Assembly: GCA_911810475.1 (NCBI GenBank)
Contig: OU461276.1
Location: forward strand, 2,729,501 to 2,793,500
From: Candidatus Celerinatantimonas neptuna
GTDB taxonomy: Bacteria; Pseudomonadota; Gammaproteobacteria; Enterobacterales; Celerinatantimonadaceae
Reading direction: 5' to 3'
DNA: 64,000 bases
The first letter of the stretch is position 1; every line of letters begins with the position of its first letter. The notes below the pieces were generated by a model. The model was not told the origin of the DNA, did not search any database, and was given only the letters and a program-made list of their open reading frames with translations. A program made the translations under genes and the position numbers. This document shows, in pieces, positions 57,066 to 64,000 of the stretch.

Positions 57066-57121
57066 TTAAAGGCTGTTTATTTTTGATGGTAAAAGAATCA
57101 TCAAAAATAAACAGCCTTTAA
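57066..57121. repeat. Perfect 23-bp inverted repeat with 10-base loop
   Basis: The arms at 57066-57088 and 57099-57121 are exact complements (starting TTAAAGGCTGTTTATTTTTG). No T-run follows. It lies between the lut terminator and the DUF6765-like gene; it may be an RNA hairpin, an operator or a small repeat. Confidence 0.75.
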
Positions 57122-57217
57122 GTGTGATTAGATTGCCGGCGATTCACTCATTGATATGAACATGGGTGTTCTCGATCCGACTGTTCAGCTAGATATGAAA
57201 TGGGTGAGGGAGTCGAT

Positions 57218-58315
57218 ATGCAAATAGATGGACATCATACATATACTTATATTGCTGCGAGATATGGTGGATTGAGTCATGACGATGCGGCAACGGTTGC
57301 TTATGCTGCACAATATGTTGATGAAGCGATTCATGATCAGCCTATCTATTTCAGCAATGGGGCTATGTATCAGCGCATTGCATCTGCCCATAAAATGCTT
57401 GATTACCGTAATCTGCCTGAGATCGCGAACCATTTATCCTGGCTCCCATTTCATTTTTTACCGGGTAATGGTGAATATTTAGAAGATGAAAAAATTGATG
57501 TAAAGGAACGCTTTATTTATCGGCTGCTGTGTGCTGAAGACAGTAAGGTCGTAAGGCAGTTATTGGCATATGTTTTGGGCAAAAAAGGAAAACCCTATAG
57601 TCTGCACTGGCTTGGGATAGCTTTGCATATTTATGCCGATACCTTTTCTCATCAGGGGTTTGCCGGAGTGAGCCATGTTGTGAATCGGGTAGAAGATTTA
57701 GATAATTTAACCGATCAAGGAATGGACGGATATTTTAACCGGATACGGGATAACTCTATGGCATGGGTTGTGAGCACTTTTGAACCACTTGGCCATGGGG
57801 CCGCTTTGAGTATGCCTGATTTACCGTATTTAAAGTTTCAGTACAAGGATGGGTTAGGCCGTATTATATCTCGCGACAATACAGCAATTTTTATGCGTGC
57901 TATTGATCTGATGTGTAAAGTAATCCAATGCTATAACAGTAATGAAACGATCGATCATCTTGATGAACAACTTGGTCTCCCAGAAGATATGAAGCCGATT
58001 ATTCGTAAGAAAATGGAATCCTTTTGCTTTGAAGATCCAGATAAACGACATCAACTATGGCTAGAAGAAATCGGTCAGGGACAATTAGGGTTTGAGAATG
58101 AATCATTGCATTTTTCCAGCGAAGGTGCAGCGAGTTGGAAGCAGCAGGCCAGAGGAGAAGGACAATCGATGGGTGAGTTTAAGCAGTTGGTTCAATATAC
58201 CTTTAGCGAGCAATTTTTGTCTTCTGACTGGAAGTATTTTCATGATGGTTTAAAACATATACGACTTTATATTGTGAGTGAACTTTTACCTCAATATGGC
58301 ATTTGTGTTGGGTAA
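57218..58315 (+). CDS. DUF6765-like protein with metal-binding-type His/Asp motifs
   Basis: From MQIDGHHTYTYIAARYGGL the protein is 365 residues. It resembles a family with no known function (DUF6765 as I recall it), whose N terminus reads MQxDFHxxxxYxxARxxGxxxxxAxxxAYAAQYVDEA. The central HWLGIALHIYADTFSHQGFAG has the spaced HxxxDxxxHQ residues seen in zinc phospholipase-like folds. There is no signal peptide or membrane segment. GAGGGAG precedes the ATG at 57218; an ATG 18 bases upstream lacks a ribosome site. It is a single gene. Confidence 0.7.
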   Translation: MQIDGHHTYTYIAARYGGLSHDDAATVAYAAQYVDEAIHDQPIYFSNGAMYQRIASAHKMLDYRNLPEIANHLSWLPFHFLPGNGEYLEDEKIDVKERFIYRLLCAEDSKVVRQLLAYVLGKKGKPYSLHWLGIALHIYADTFSHQGFAGVSHVVNRVEDLDNLTDQGMDGYFNRIRDNSMAWVVSTFEPLGHGAALSMPDLPYLKFQYKDGLGRIISRDNTAIFMRAIDLMCKVIQCYNSNETIDHLDEQLGLPEDMKPIIRKKMESFCFEDPDKRHQLWLEEIGQGQLGFENESLHFSSEGAASWKQQARGEGQSMGEFKQLVQYTFSEQFLSSDWKYFHDGLKHIRLYIVSELLPQYGICVG

Positions 58316-58413
58316 GAAGAGCTGATGTAGGTGGAAAGAGGGACAGTCGACGACTTATAATTTTACTGTTAATATATTGAGCAGTTTTTTACCAGTGACA
58401 AAAGCGCTTTATT

Positions 58414-59061
58414 GTGTCAAAACAACGATCGATTGTTCTTGAAACCCCAACCGGATCAAATCGTATATTGCTGCACTCCTGTTGTGCACCTTGTTCAGGA
58501 GGGATTATGGAACGTCTCTCTTTGGCCGGGATCGAATTTACCGTCTTTTTTTATAATCCTAATATTCATCCTCAAAAAGAATACCTGCTGCGTAAAGATG
58601 AAAATATGCAGTTTGCCAGTCGACTCGGAATTTCATTTATTGATGGTGATTATGATGCTAAAAAATGGATGGAACGGGCGAGGGGGTTAGAGTGGGAACC
58701 AGAGCGGGGCAAGCGTTGTACGATGTGCTTTGATATGCGTTTGGAACAAACGGCCCGTTATGCCCATGAGCATGGGTTCGATACATTTACCAGTAGCCTT
58801 GGGATCTCGCGTTGGAAAAATCTACAACAGGTTAATGAATGTGGTGAGCGTGCAGCCGCCGCTTTCCCCGAATTGAATTACTGGCCATATAACTGGCGTA
58901 AACAAGGGGGGAGTAGCCGGACGGTTGAAATAGCCAAGCAGGAACATTTTTACCAACAGGAATATTGTGGGTGTGTTTATTCGCTAAGGGATGCGAATAA
59001 TTGGCGTGTACAGCATCATCGTGATCGTATTAAAATCGGTGTTCAATATTATCAGTCTTAA
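58414..59061 (+). CDS. queH: Epoxyqueuosine reductase QueH
   Basis: This enzyme reduces epoxyqueuosine to queuosine in tRNA wobble position 34. The 215 residues carry the DUF208 signature: [12 protein letters not shown] (about 20-31), [23 protein letters not shown] (about 107), [12 protein letters not shown] and [11 protein letters not shown] (about 188). The cysteines of the CC, CxxC and CxC motifs bind the 4Fe-4S and a second metal in the T. maritima enzyme. It replaces the unrelated, cobalamin-using QueG. The start is GTG; no ATG fits. The GNAT gene follows 5 bases later. Confidence 0.93.
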   Translation: MSKQRSIVLETPTGSNRILLHSCCAPCSGGIMERLSLAGIEFTVFFYNPNIHPQKEYLLRKDENMQFASRLGISFIDGDYDAKKWMERARGLEWEPERGKRCTMCFDMRLEQTARYAHEHGFDTFTSSLGISRWKNLQQVNECGERAAAAFPELNYWPYNWRKQGGSSRTVEIAKQEHFYQQEYCGCVYSLRDANNWRVQHHRDRIKIGVQYYQS

Positions 59062-59066
59062 GAATT

Positions 59067-59552
59067 ATGGAACGTTTACGTCAGGCAAAACCGGAAGATA
59101 TAAAACATATCGCTTATATTGAGAGTCAGTGTTTCCCTTCGGCCGAAGCCGCAAGCCTGGCTTCTTTTCATCAACGCTATGCCATTTTCCCTGAATGCTT
59201 TTTTGTTCTGGAGGTGAGTGGTGTGCTTGTCGGGCATATCAATGGGTGCATCTATAACCACCCTGAATTGCCAGATTGTCTATATGCAGATGCGTCATTG
59301 CATTGCCCGAATGGCTCATATCAGACTGTTTTTGGCTTAGCGGTAGCACCGGAACATCAGCATCAGGGGTATGCTTCAAAACTTATACAATACCTGATTA
59401 AAGTTAGTCAGGACAGAGGACTTAAAGGTATCGTGTTAACCTGTAAAACGCATTTGGTCGGGTTTTATCAGCGCTATGGTTTTGAGCATAAAGGTGTTTC
59501 CGCTTCAACGCATGGCGGAGTGAGTTGGAATGATATGTTACTTGTTTTCTAA
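59067..59552 (+). CDS. GNAT-family N-acetyltransferase
   Basis: The 161 residues hold the GNAT fold: an N-terminal beta strand and helix with MERLRQAKPEDIKHIAYIESQCFP, the acetyl-CoA-binding motif A VFGLAVAPEHQHQGYASKLIQYLI (about 89-112, Q/RxxGxG/A type) and a C-terminal GFYQRYGFEHKGVS. The substrate is unknown. It is cotranscribed with queH (5-base gap). Confidence 0.88.
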   Translation: MERLRQAKPEDIKHIAYIESQCFPSAEAASLASFHQRYAIFPECFFVLEVSGVLVGHINGCIYNHPELPDCLYADASLHCPNGSYQTVFGLAVAPEHQHQGYASKLIQYLIKVSQDRGLKGIVLTCKTHLVGFYQRYGFEHKGVSASTHGGVSWNDMLLVF

Positions 59553-59635
59553 CCTATTTAACCTGAGTGACAGAGTTTATCTTGCTTAGATCTCTTAATG
59601 GATAACCCGTTGTGGATGTGTCCATTGGCCTAACT

Positions 59636-59709
59636 AGGGCGTGTTGACGTATGGCGGTTGAATTTTGTTCAATGAACCCACAGGGCAGCGTTTGCTGTTC
59701 GGCGTAGAA
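59636..59709. repeat. Partial copy of the MITE-like element
   Basis: AGGGCGTGTTGACGTATGGCG and the following GGTTGAATTTTGTTCAA match the right end of the 17.9-kb element read on its minus strand. CAATGAACCCA and GGCAGCGTTT then match a more internal segment, so about 90 bases between are deleted. The far terminal repeat is missing. It abuts the 3' end of the esterase-like pseudogene. Confidence 0.75.
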
Positions 59710-60140
59710 AATATGTCCCAGTTTTGGCCTGATTTTAGTTTTCAGGCGATTATCGGCATGTTGGCTTTTCCAGATCTGATGTAATTTCTGATAAGCATGT
59801 TTCACTGCTTGATGTGGGAATAGTTTGTTTTTACCACCATTGGAAACTGCTATCGGTCTAGGGGCTGTAATACCTGCTATATCAGGAAAATCAAGTAATT
59901 TAGACAGCCCTGGATGGAGCATATAAAACGCTTTTGCCCCCTTAATATGTTATTCTCCGGGGTTATTAATCCCTGATAGGTTTCCATTCATGAGTTAGCA
60001 ACAGTAGCAACGGGATGAAAACTGACTATAGCAACACGTTTGGGATCAACTTGAGGGCACGAAGCCAGAAAATCAAAAGCCTGCATATCTTCATAGGCTA
60101 TATAACATGCGAGAGATGTTTTAAACGAGTAATCAATACT
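59710..60140 (-). pseudogene. Decayed alpha/beta hydrolase (acetylxylan-esterase/dienelactone-hydrolase type)
   Basis: On the minus strand one reads MQAFDFLASCPQVDPKRVAIVSFHP (the segment before the nucleophile elbow), and after a break PGLSKLLDFPDIAGITAPRPIAVSNGGKNKLFPHQAVKHAYQKLHQIWK (the end of the fold, with APRPxxVxNG and the acid loop). The GxSxGG nucleophile region is missing. The MITE copy replaces the C terminus, where the catalytic His would lie. Confidence 0.65.
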
Positions 60141-60491
60141 CTCTGCATTGTGCAGCATACATTTTATAGTTGATTAAAATCAGGGAATAAAATAAGTCTA
60201 AAATAGTCGCATAAGTGGCCTTATATTAAATATAAAATCCAATTGGTTGATCCATCCTTGTACCTGAATTCTCTGTTTAGAGTTAATGGATTTATTAATA
60301 ATTTTTAAAGTAATCTAAAACTTAACTTATAATTTATTTTTAAGTTGATTAATATATGAAAAACTATATTAAGATTTAATCATATGATAAATAATAAAGT
60401 TTTATTCTATATTGAGTCGCTATATTATTTATCATATAAAACCTAATAGGTTAGTTATGTGGATCTGTTTTCTATAAAAACTGTCTAAATT
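60141..60491. other. AT-rich intergenic stretch
   Basis: No gene or structured element is visible in about 350 very AT-rich bases downstream of the MFS gene. Confidence 0.5.
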
Positions 60492-61658
60492 TTAAGAAAA
60501 AATAAATACTTTTCGGCGTGATACACAAATACATAAAGGAATAATCACCAATAGAGCAAAAATCAAAAATAGATCCTGATAGTTTGATTGCTTTAGGATT
60601 GCACTACCCAGCCATGTGCCTAAACCACCACCGCCAAAGATCCCAACGCCGACTAAACCGGAAGAAAGCCCTTTATTTTCTGGTGCTAAATCAAGAGCCC
60701 GGCTGGCTAAAATAGATTGTACGAAAACGTAACCAAAACCTAACAGAAGAATGGCTACATAAGCTGCTGATACCCGCTGGAAAGATAGTAAAAGAAAAGC
60801 GAAAAACGATGAGAATAATCCAAAGCTAAGGACAATTGTTGCCGATGTTTTTTTCAGAATGGATTGATTGGAAAGACCGCAGATAAAGCAAGCCAGACCA
60901 AATAGCATCAAACCGCATCCAACGGAACGATAATCGATACTTAATGATTGTGTTAAATAGGAACCTATAAATGAATAACCCCCTAACACAACGAAACCGT
61001 TACAAAAAGCCAGTAAATAGATCATGAATAGATTAGGGTTTTTAAGTAATTTAATAATGGATATCCAAAAATGGTCTTTATTGTTTTGCACAGAAGTTTT
61101 AGGCATAAAAAATATCAGAATAAAAGAACAAAAAGCCATGATAGAAAAAATAAAAAAGATATCCTTCCAGCTAATCAGTTGGATTAGCCATCCTCCGATC
61201 CCTGAACTAAGCCCCTGGCCGAGAAAAACAATACCAAAGAAGATTCCTACATATTTAACAAGTTGCTCTTTTTGGAAAAAATCACCTAATATTCCCATTG
61301 AAACAGCAATAATTCCGGCAGCGAAGAATCCGGTAATAAAACGGAATAAGGCTAACCATAAAATACTTTGTGCCAGTGAGCAGAATAGTGTTGATATGGC
61401 GAGAAAGAACATCAATATATGTAATATGAATTTTTTGCCATAAGTATCACTGTAAAATCCATAAATAGGTTGCATCACACCGTAAGGAATTAAATATGCT
61501 GTTAAAACAATACTCGCTTTTGCAATTGATATGCTAAATGAACCAGATATATCAGGTAGTAGTAATGATGCAATCCAATTATCTGATGCAGAAATCAGCC
61601 CGGAAAATCCAACCAGAAAAATGATAAAGTATCCATTTATTTTATTTCCCTGTTTCAA
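60492..61658 (-). CDS. MFS transporter (probable drug/proton antiporter type)
   Basis: The 388 residues fold into 12 predicted membrane helices. The first half has the MFS motif A-like loop YGFYSDTYGKKFIL (about 65) and RFITGFFAAGIIAVSMGILGDFF (motif C region), as in the 12-helix DHA1 exporters. The substrate is unknown. Reading is away from the esterase remnant, and a 420-base gap without a gene precedes its start. Confidence 0.85.
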   Translation of the reverse strand: MKQGNKINGYFIIFLVGFSGLISASDNWIASLLLPDISGSFSISIAKASIVLTAYLIPYGVMQPIYGFYSDTYGKKFILHILMFFLAISTLFCSLAQSILWLALFRFITGFFAAGIIAVSMGILGDFFQKEQLVKYVGIFFGIVFLGQGLSSGIGGWLIQLISWKDIFFIFSIMAFCSFILIFFMPKTSVQNNKDHFWISIIKLLKNPNLFMIYLLAFCNGFVVLGGYSFIGSYLTQSLSIDYRSVGCGLMLFGLACFICGLSNQSILKKTSATIVLSFGLFSSFFAFLLLSFQRVSAAYVAILLLGFGYVFVQSILASRALDLAPENKGLSSGLVGVGIFGGGGLGTWLGSAILKQSNYQDLFLIFALLVIIPLCICVSRRKVFIFS

Positions 61659-62079
61659 AATAGCTCCTTTTCAAAACACAAATCAATGGCTCATCCATCT
61701 ACTTTTATGAGTATTTTGTCAGTACACAACTTGGGATACAAAAAATGAAAATGATGAATTCTCGTCAGTTCCGTTTATCCGTAGGGTTTGTATCATCAGT
61801 CAGTATCTTGGTTAAAGTGTATCATGAGAAGCTGAGCTTAAATATAGAGGTATGATACATCTATATTTATTGAAACAGAAGTGCTGTTGGTGGGAAGTTG
61901 GCGTTTTTTTGTTGATTGTAAACTTAATTTACTGGGGCTTATTTTTTATTCAGCCTGCTTGCTTGTTGATAGTTATGCTCATAGCAAGCAGGTTTGTGGT
62001 AAAACAGCTATCAGTTGAATAGATGTGAATTGTTATATACGTGATGTGATTTTATGGCTTGGCCCTGTTCGAGGTCTGA
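61659..62079. other. Intergenic region with one imperfect hairpin
   Basis: CCTGCTTGCT (61954-61963) and AGCAAGCAGG (61983-61992) are complementary with a 19-base loop. There is no T-run for a terminator on either strand. No gene is visible otherwise. Confidence 0.5.
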
Positions 62080-62460
62080 TTAATAGAATTCTGACTGAAC
62101 GTTACAATGACATGGTCGCCTATTATTTTTTTTCATAGCAATATTGGTCATCCTTTGTTTTGTAAAGGTATTTGCCGGAACTAATAATTTGCCCTGATCA
62201 CTGACTTTAAGAAGAAAAAGACCATTTGAACGTATTTTTATATAAGTATGTTTCTTTTTATAAAGAACCTGATATTGTCGTATTATAGAATTGTCTAAAA
62301 TTGCCTTATCCTTTGGGCATAATGTTAGATTCATAACCCAACCATTATTATCAATATTTGTATATGAACCTTGAAGCCTTTCTGCTTGTGCATAAACAGT
62401 AAATGTATAACTTAATCCTAATAATAGAAGGACTGATCTAAAGAGATAATTTAATTTCAT
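62080..62460 (-). CDS. Hypothetical secreted protein
   Basis: A 126-residue precursor has a signal peptide (SVLLLLGLSYTFTVYAQAE, cleavage after YAQA) and a mature part of about 100 residues with three Cys (one in LTLCPK and CHC near the end) and a basic C terminus (NIAMKKNNRRPCHC). I recognise no domain. GAGNGSY-like SYTNIDNNGWVMNL suggests a small beta-rich fold. It is a single gene. Confidence 0.55.
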   Translation of the reverse strand: MKLNYLFRSVLLLLGLSYTFTVYAQAERLQGSYTNIDNNGWVMNLTLCPKDKAILDNSIIRQYQVLYKKKHTYIKIRSNGLFLLKVSDQGKLLVPANTFTKQRMTNIAMKKNNRRPCHCNVQSEFY

Positions 62461-62916
62461 AGTATATTGTTCATTTTTATGGATTAGAGATTAATAACAG
62501 ATAACTCTGAATAGTTATTTTTAGATAGATCGAAACAAATAGTTATACTTAGTGATGGTCAATAACTGATTTATAATATTTGCTAGTTATCTGTCTGTTT
62601 TTACATTAAGTGAAAATTATTTTTATCATTTATGGTGTAATTTGTAATCAAAGGAATATATCTCGAAATATATGTTCGACAATTTATAGGAATATCCATT
62701 ATATGACAAGTAAAAAATGACATTTTAATACACTAACTTACAAAATTAATTGTTGAATAAATGTTAAGTATATTATAGCTAAACCAAATTAATTAATTCT
62801 ATTACGACTTTTTCTGATTAGATATAGGAATATATATAGAATCCTTAATTACTGATTTATCAAAATATAATGATTTTAATTATATTTAAAAGAGTTCGCC
62901 TCTGATATTGGCTGAT
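62461..62916. other. AT-rich intergenic stretch
   Basis: No coding frame, RNA gene or repeat is apparent in about 455 bases. Confidence 0.5.
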
Positions 62917-63812
62917 TTACTGTAGCTCTGATTTGATCAACGATTGAGTCGTAAAATCAGAAATAATAACGCCATGTGTTTTTTTATTCTTTGATTGATT
63001 TGAAAAATAGTTGATTAATTTAGGATTGATACTGCCAGATACTTTTCTAATATTAGGTATTCCCAAAATAGGTGTGTAGCCACTGGTGAAATTCAGATAT
63101 AAGACATTGGTATGTTTAGCGGCAGTATTGATATTCGTTTTTATTGATTGCCACTTATCCGCATTTGTCGATACTTTGACCTTGTAGTCGTTTTGCGCAT
63201 GGATTTTAACATGGCGGCTATCTGCTAAATTAAATTCAGTGTTATCTTGCCAGTTGGTGACATTGATACTGCCTGAAACCGCAAAAGACTTTGAGAATCG
63301 TTTGAGTAATACTATTTTACCTCTGGCCTGTCCCAGTGTCGGTAGATAGCTATGAGACCACCAGAAAGATTGATAGTCAGAATGGTTTTTGTAAGATATA
63401 AATGTTTTCTCAAATGTCCGGGTATTTTTTAAAGACGTATATTCTTTAGAAACCTCCATTAAAACGGTTTTCTCTGGATGAAGCATCAGAAAATCGGTTA
63501 CAGATTGGAGCATTTCGTTAAAATGCATGTGCTGATACACACCGCCGTGATGAACCAGTCTCGTGTTTGTAGACGAATATCCAGATAACGCCCCCCATCG
63601 TTAAGCTGGGCGGTGATTGAACGTCTCTGTGTTTTAGCCGTGCCATTGATGCTCTCATAATGGGACCCCGAATAGCATGTGCCAGGAATGGTGATCGCCG
63701 TTAACGCACTTTGATTACTCACCTCAGACATCCAGTCTGATAATGATATGGTATTGGGCTGGGTTGAAAAAAAGATGTGTCCGATTAAGAACAGACGATG
63801 GTTATATTTCAT
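62917..63812 (-). pseudogene. Frameshifted phosphatidylinositol-specific phospholipase C-like protein
   Basis: The first frame (from 63812) gives a signal-like N terminus and WMSEV...ALTAITIPGTCYSGSHYE...TAQLNDGGRYLDIRLQT. After a shift near 63560-63575 the second frame continues TRLVHHGGVYQHMHFNEML...EKTVLMEVSKEY...ARGKIVLLKRFS...YLNFTSGY. This is the PI-PLC X order of the Bacillus enzymes, where IPGTHDSG and VLHHG supply the two catalytic His. Here HD of the first motif is CY, so it would be inactive even without the frameshift. The 207-residue second frame alone could be mistaken for a gene. Confidence 0.8.
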
Positions 63813-64000
63813 ATGATGTTTCTGTAATGCCTGACACGATTCATGAATTTATAAAGCAGAGATGAAAACGGATAATGCCTTGGGATTTATTGAAAATGTG
63901 GGAGCAATTGTCCGGGTAGAAGCCATACTTAAAGCATATTACAAAACATGTAATATATATTTTTTACGATGTTGGTCATTGACGGTTTATCAGAAGGTGG
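63813..64000. other. Window end, no gene seen
   Basis: About 190 bases up to the window edge show no supported feature. A gene outside the window may begin beyond it. Confidence 0.4.

Noticed and set aside
61024-61443. A 139-codon plus-strand frame inside the MFS gene
   Set aside because: It is a shadow of the intact 388-residue transporter on the other strand.
61954-61992. Hairpin in the gap upstream of the MFS gene as a terminator
   Set aside because: The 19-base loop and absence of a T-run on either strand make a terminator unlikely.
1-64000. CRISPR array, defence island or biosynthetic cluster
   Set aside because: No regularly spaced repeats, Cas-like, restriction, toxin-antitoxin or large synthase genes were seen on reading through both strands.

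Overview
The window looks like chromosomal DNA of a Gammaproteobacterium. Three things point there: the raiA–pheL–pheA order, the yggX–mltC pair, and the recognisable pqiABC, kdpFABCDE, lutABC, pdxH and cinA genes. PheA carries a C-terminal DAHP-synthase-like tail, which I associate from memory with long PheA proteins of marine Alteromonadales-type bacteria such as Shewanella. The taxon is an inference. The DNA leans to AT, and the window mixes compact housekeeping operons with AT-rich stretches full of broken genes.

Layout. 1–13.5 kb is mostly housekeeping: a partial Lrp/AsnC regulator; pheA with its phenylalanine leader peptide and attenuator; raiA; a GGDEF–EAL protein; the lytic transglycosylase slt, tail-to-tail with pdxH; the overlapping run yeeZ-like–ltaE–yciA, then cinA and a zinc-ribbon protein; and yggX–mltC. 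13.7–16.7 kb is a wrecked hexuronate locus in which uxuA is intact, dctP, dctQ and dctM are broken, and a uxuB tail is fused onto dctM. 16.7–25.2 kb holds gldA, a 264-bp MITE-like element, an OmpV/MipA porin-like gene, qorB, small enzymes and pqiABC.

25.2–30.5 kb is a decay zone around tRNA-Ser(CGA). It holds one intact secreted small protein and remnants of a sugar porter, xylA, a metallo-beta-lactamase-fold hydrolase, an S24 phage-type repressor and an IS630 transposase. 30.5–39.2 kb holds an aldehyde dehydrogenase and a LysR gene divergent from pxpA–accB–accC–pxpB–pxpC plus an NCS1 permease. Together these look like a split, biotin-dependent urea-carboxylase-like system. 39.5–47.2 kb is a complete kdpFABCDE potassium uptake operon. 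47.4–53 kb has a polysaccharide lyase and a chemoreceptor sharing a terminator, a bacteriophytochrome pseudogene and a LysR gene. 54–56.9 kb is lutABC for L-lactate. 57–64 kb holds a DUF6765-type protein, queH, a GNAT enzyme, an esterase-like pseudogene abutting a MITE copy, an MFS exporter, a secreted hypothetical protein and a frameshifted PI-PLC.

Themes. The most unusual protein is PheA. Its chorismate mutase and prephenate dehydratase keep their catalytic residues, but the fused DAHP-synthase domain has lost all four metal ligands and much of the PEP site, so it is probably a pseudoenzyme with a structural or sensory role. The second theme is catabolic gene decay: uronate, xylose and light-sensing genes are broken while their neighbours are intact. 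The third is a small MITE-like family with one complete and two partial copies. I saw no CRISPR array, rRNA or intact insertion sequence. I did not recognise a wholly new multi-gene defence-type system.
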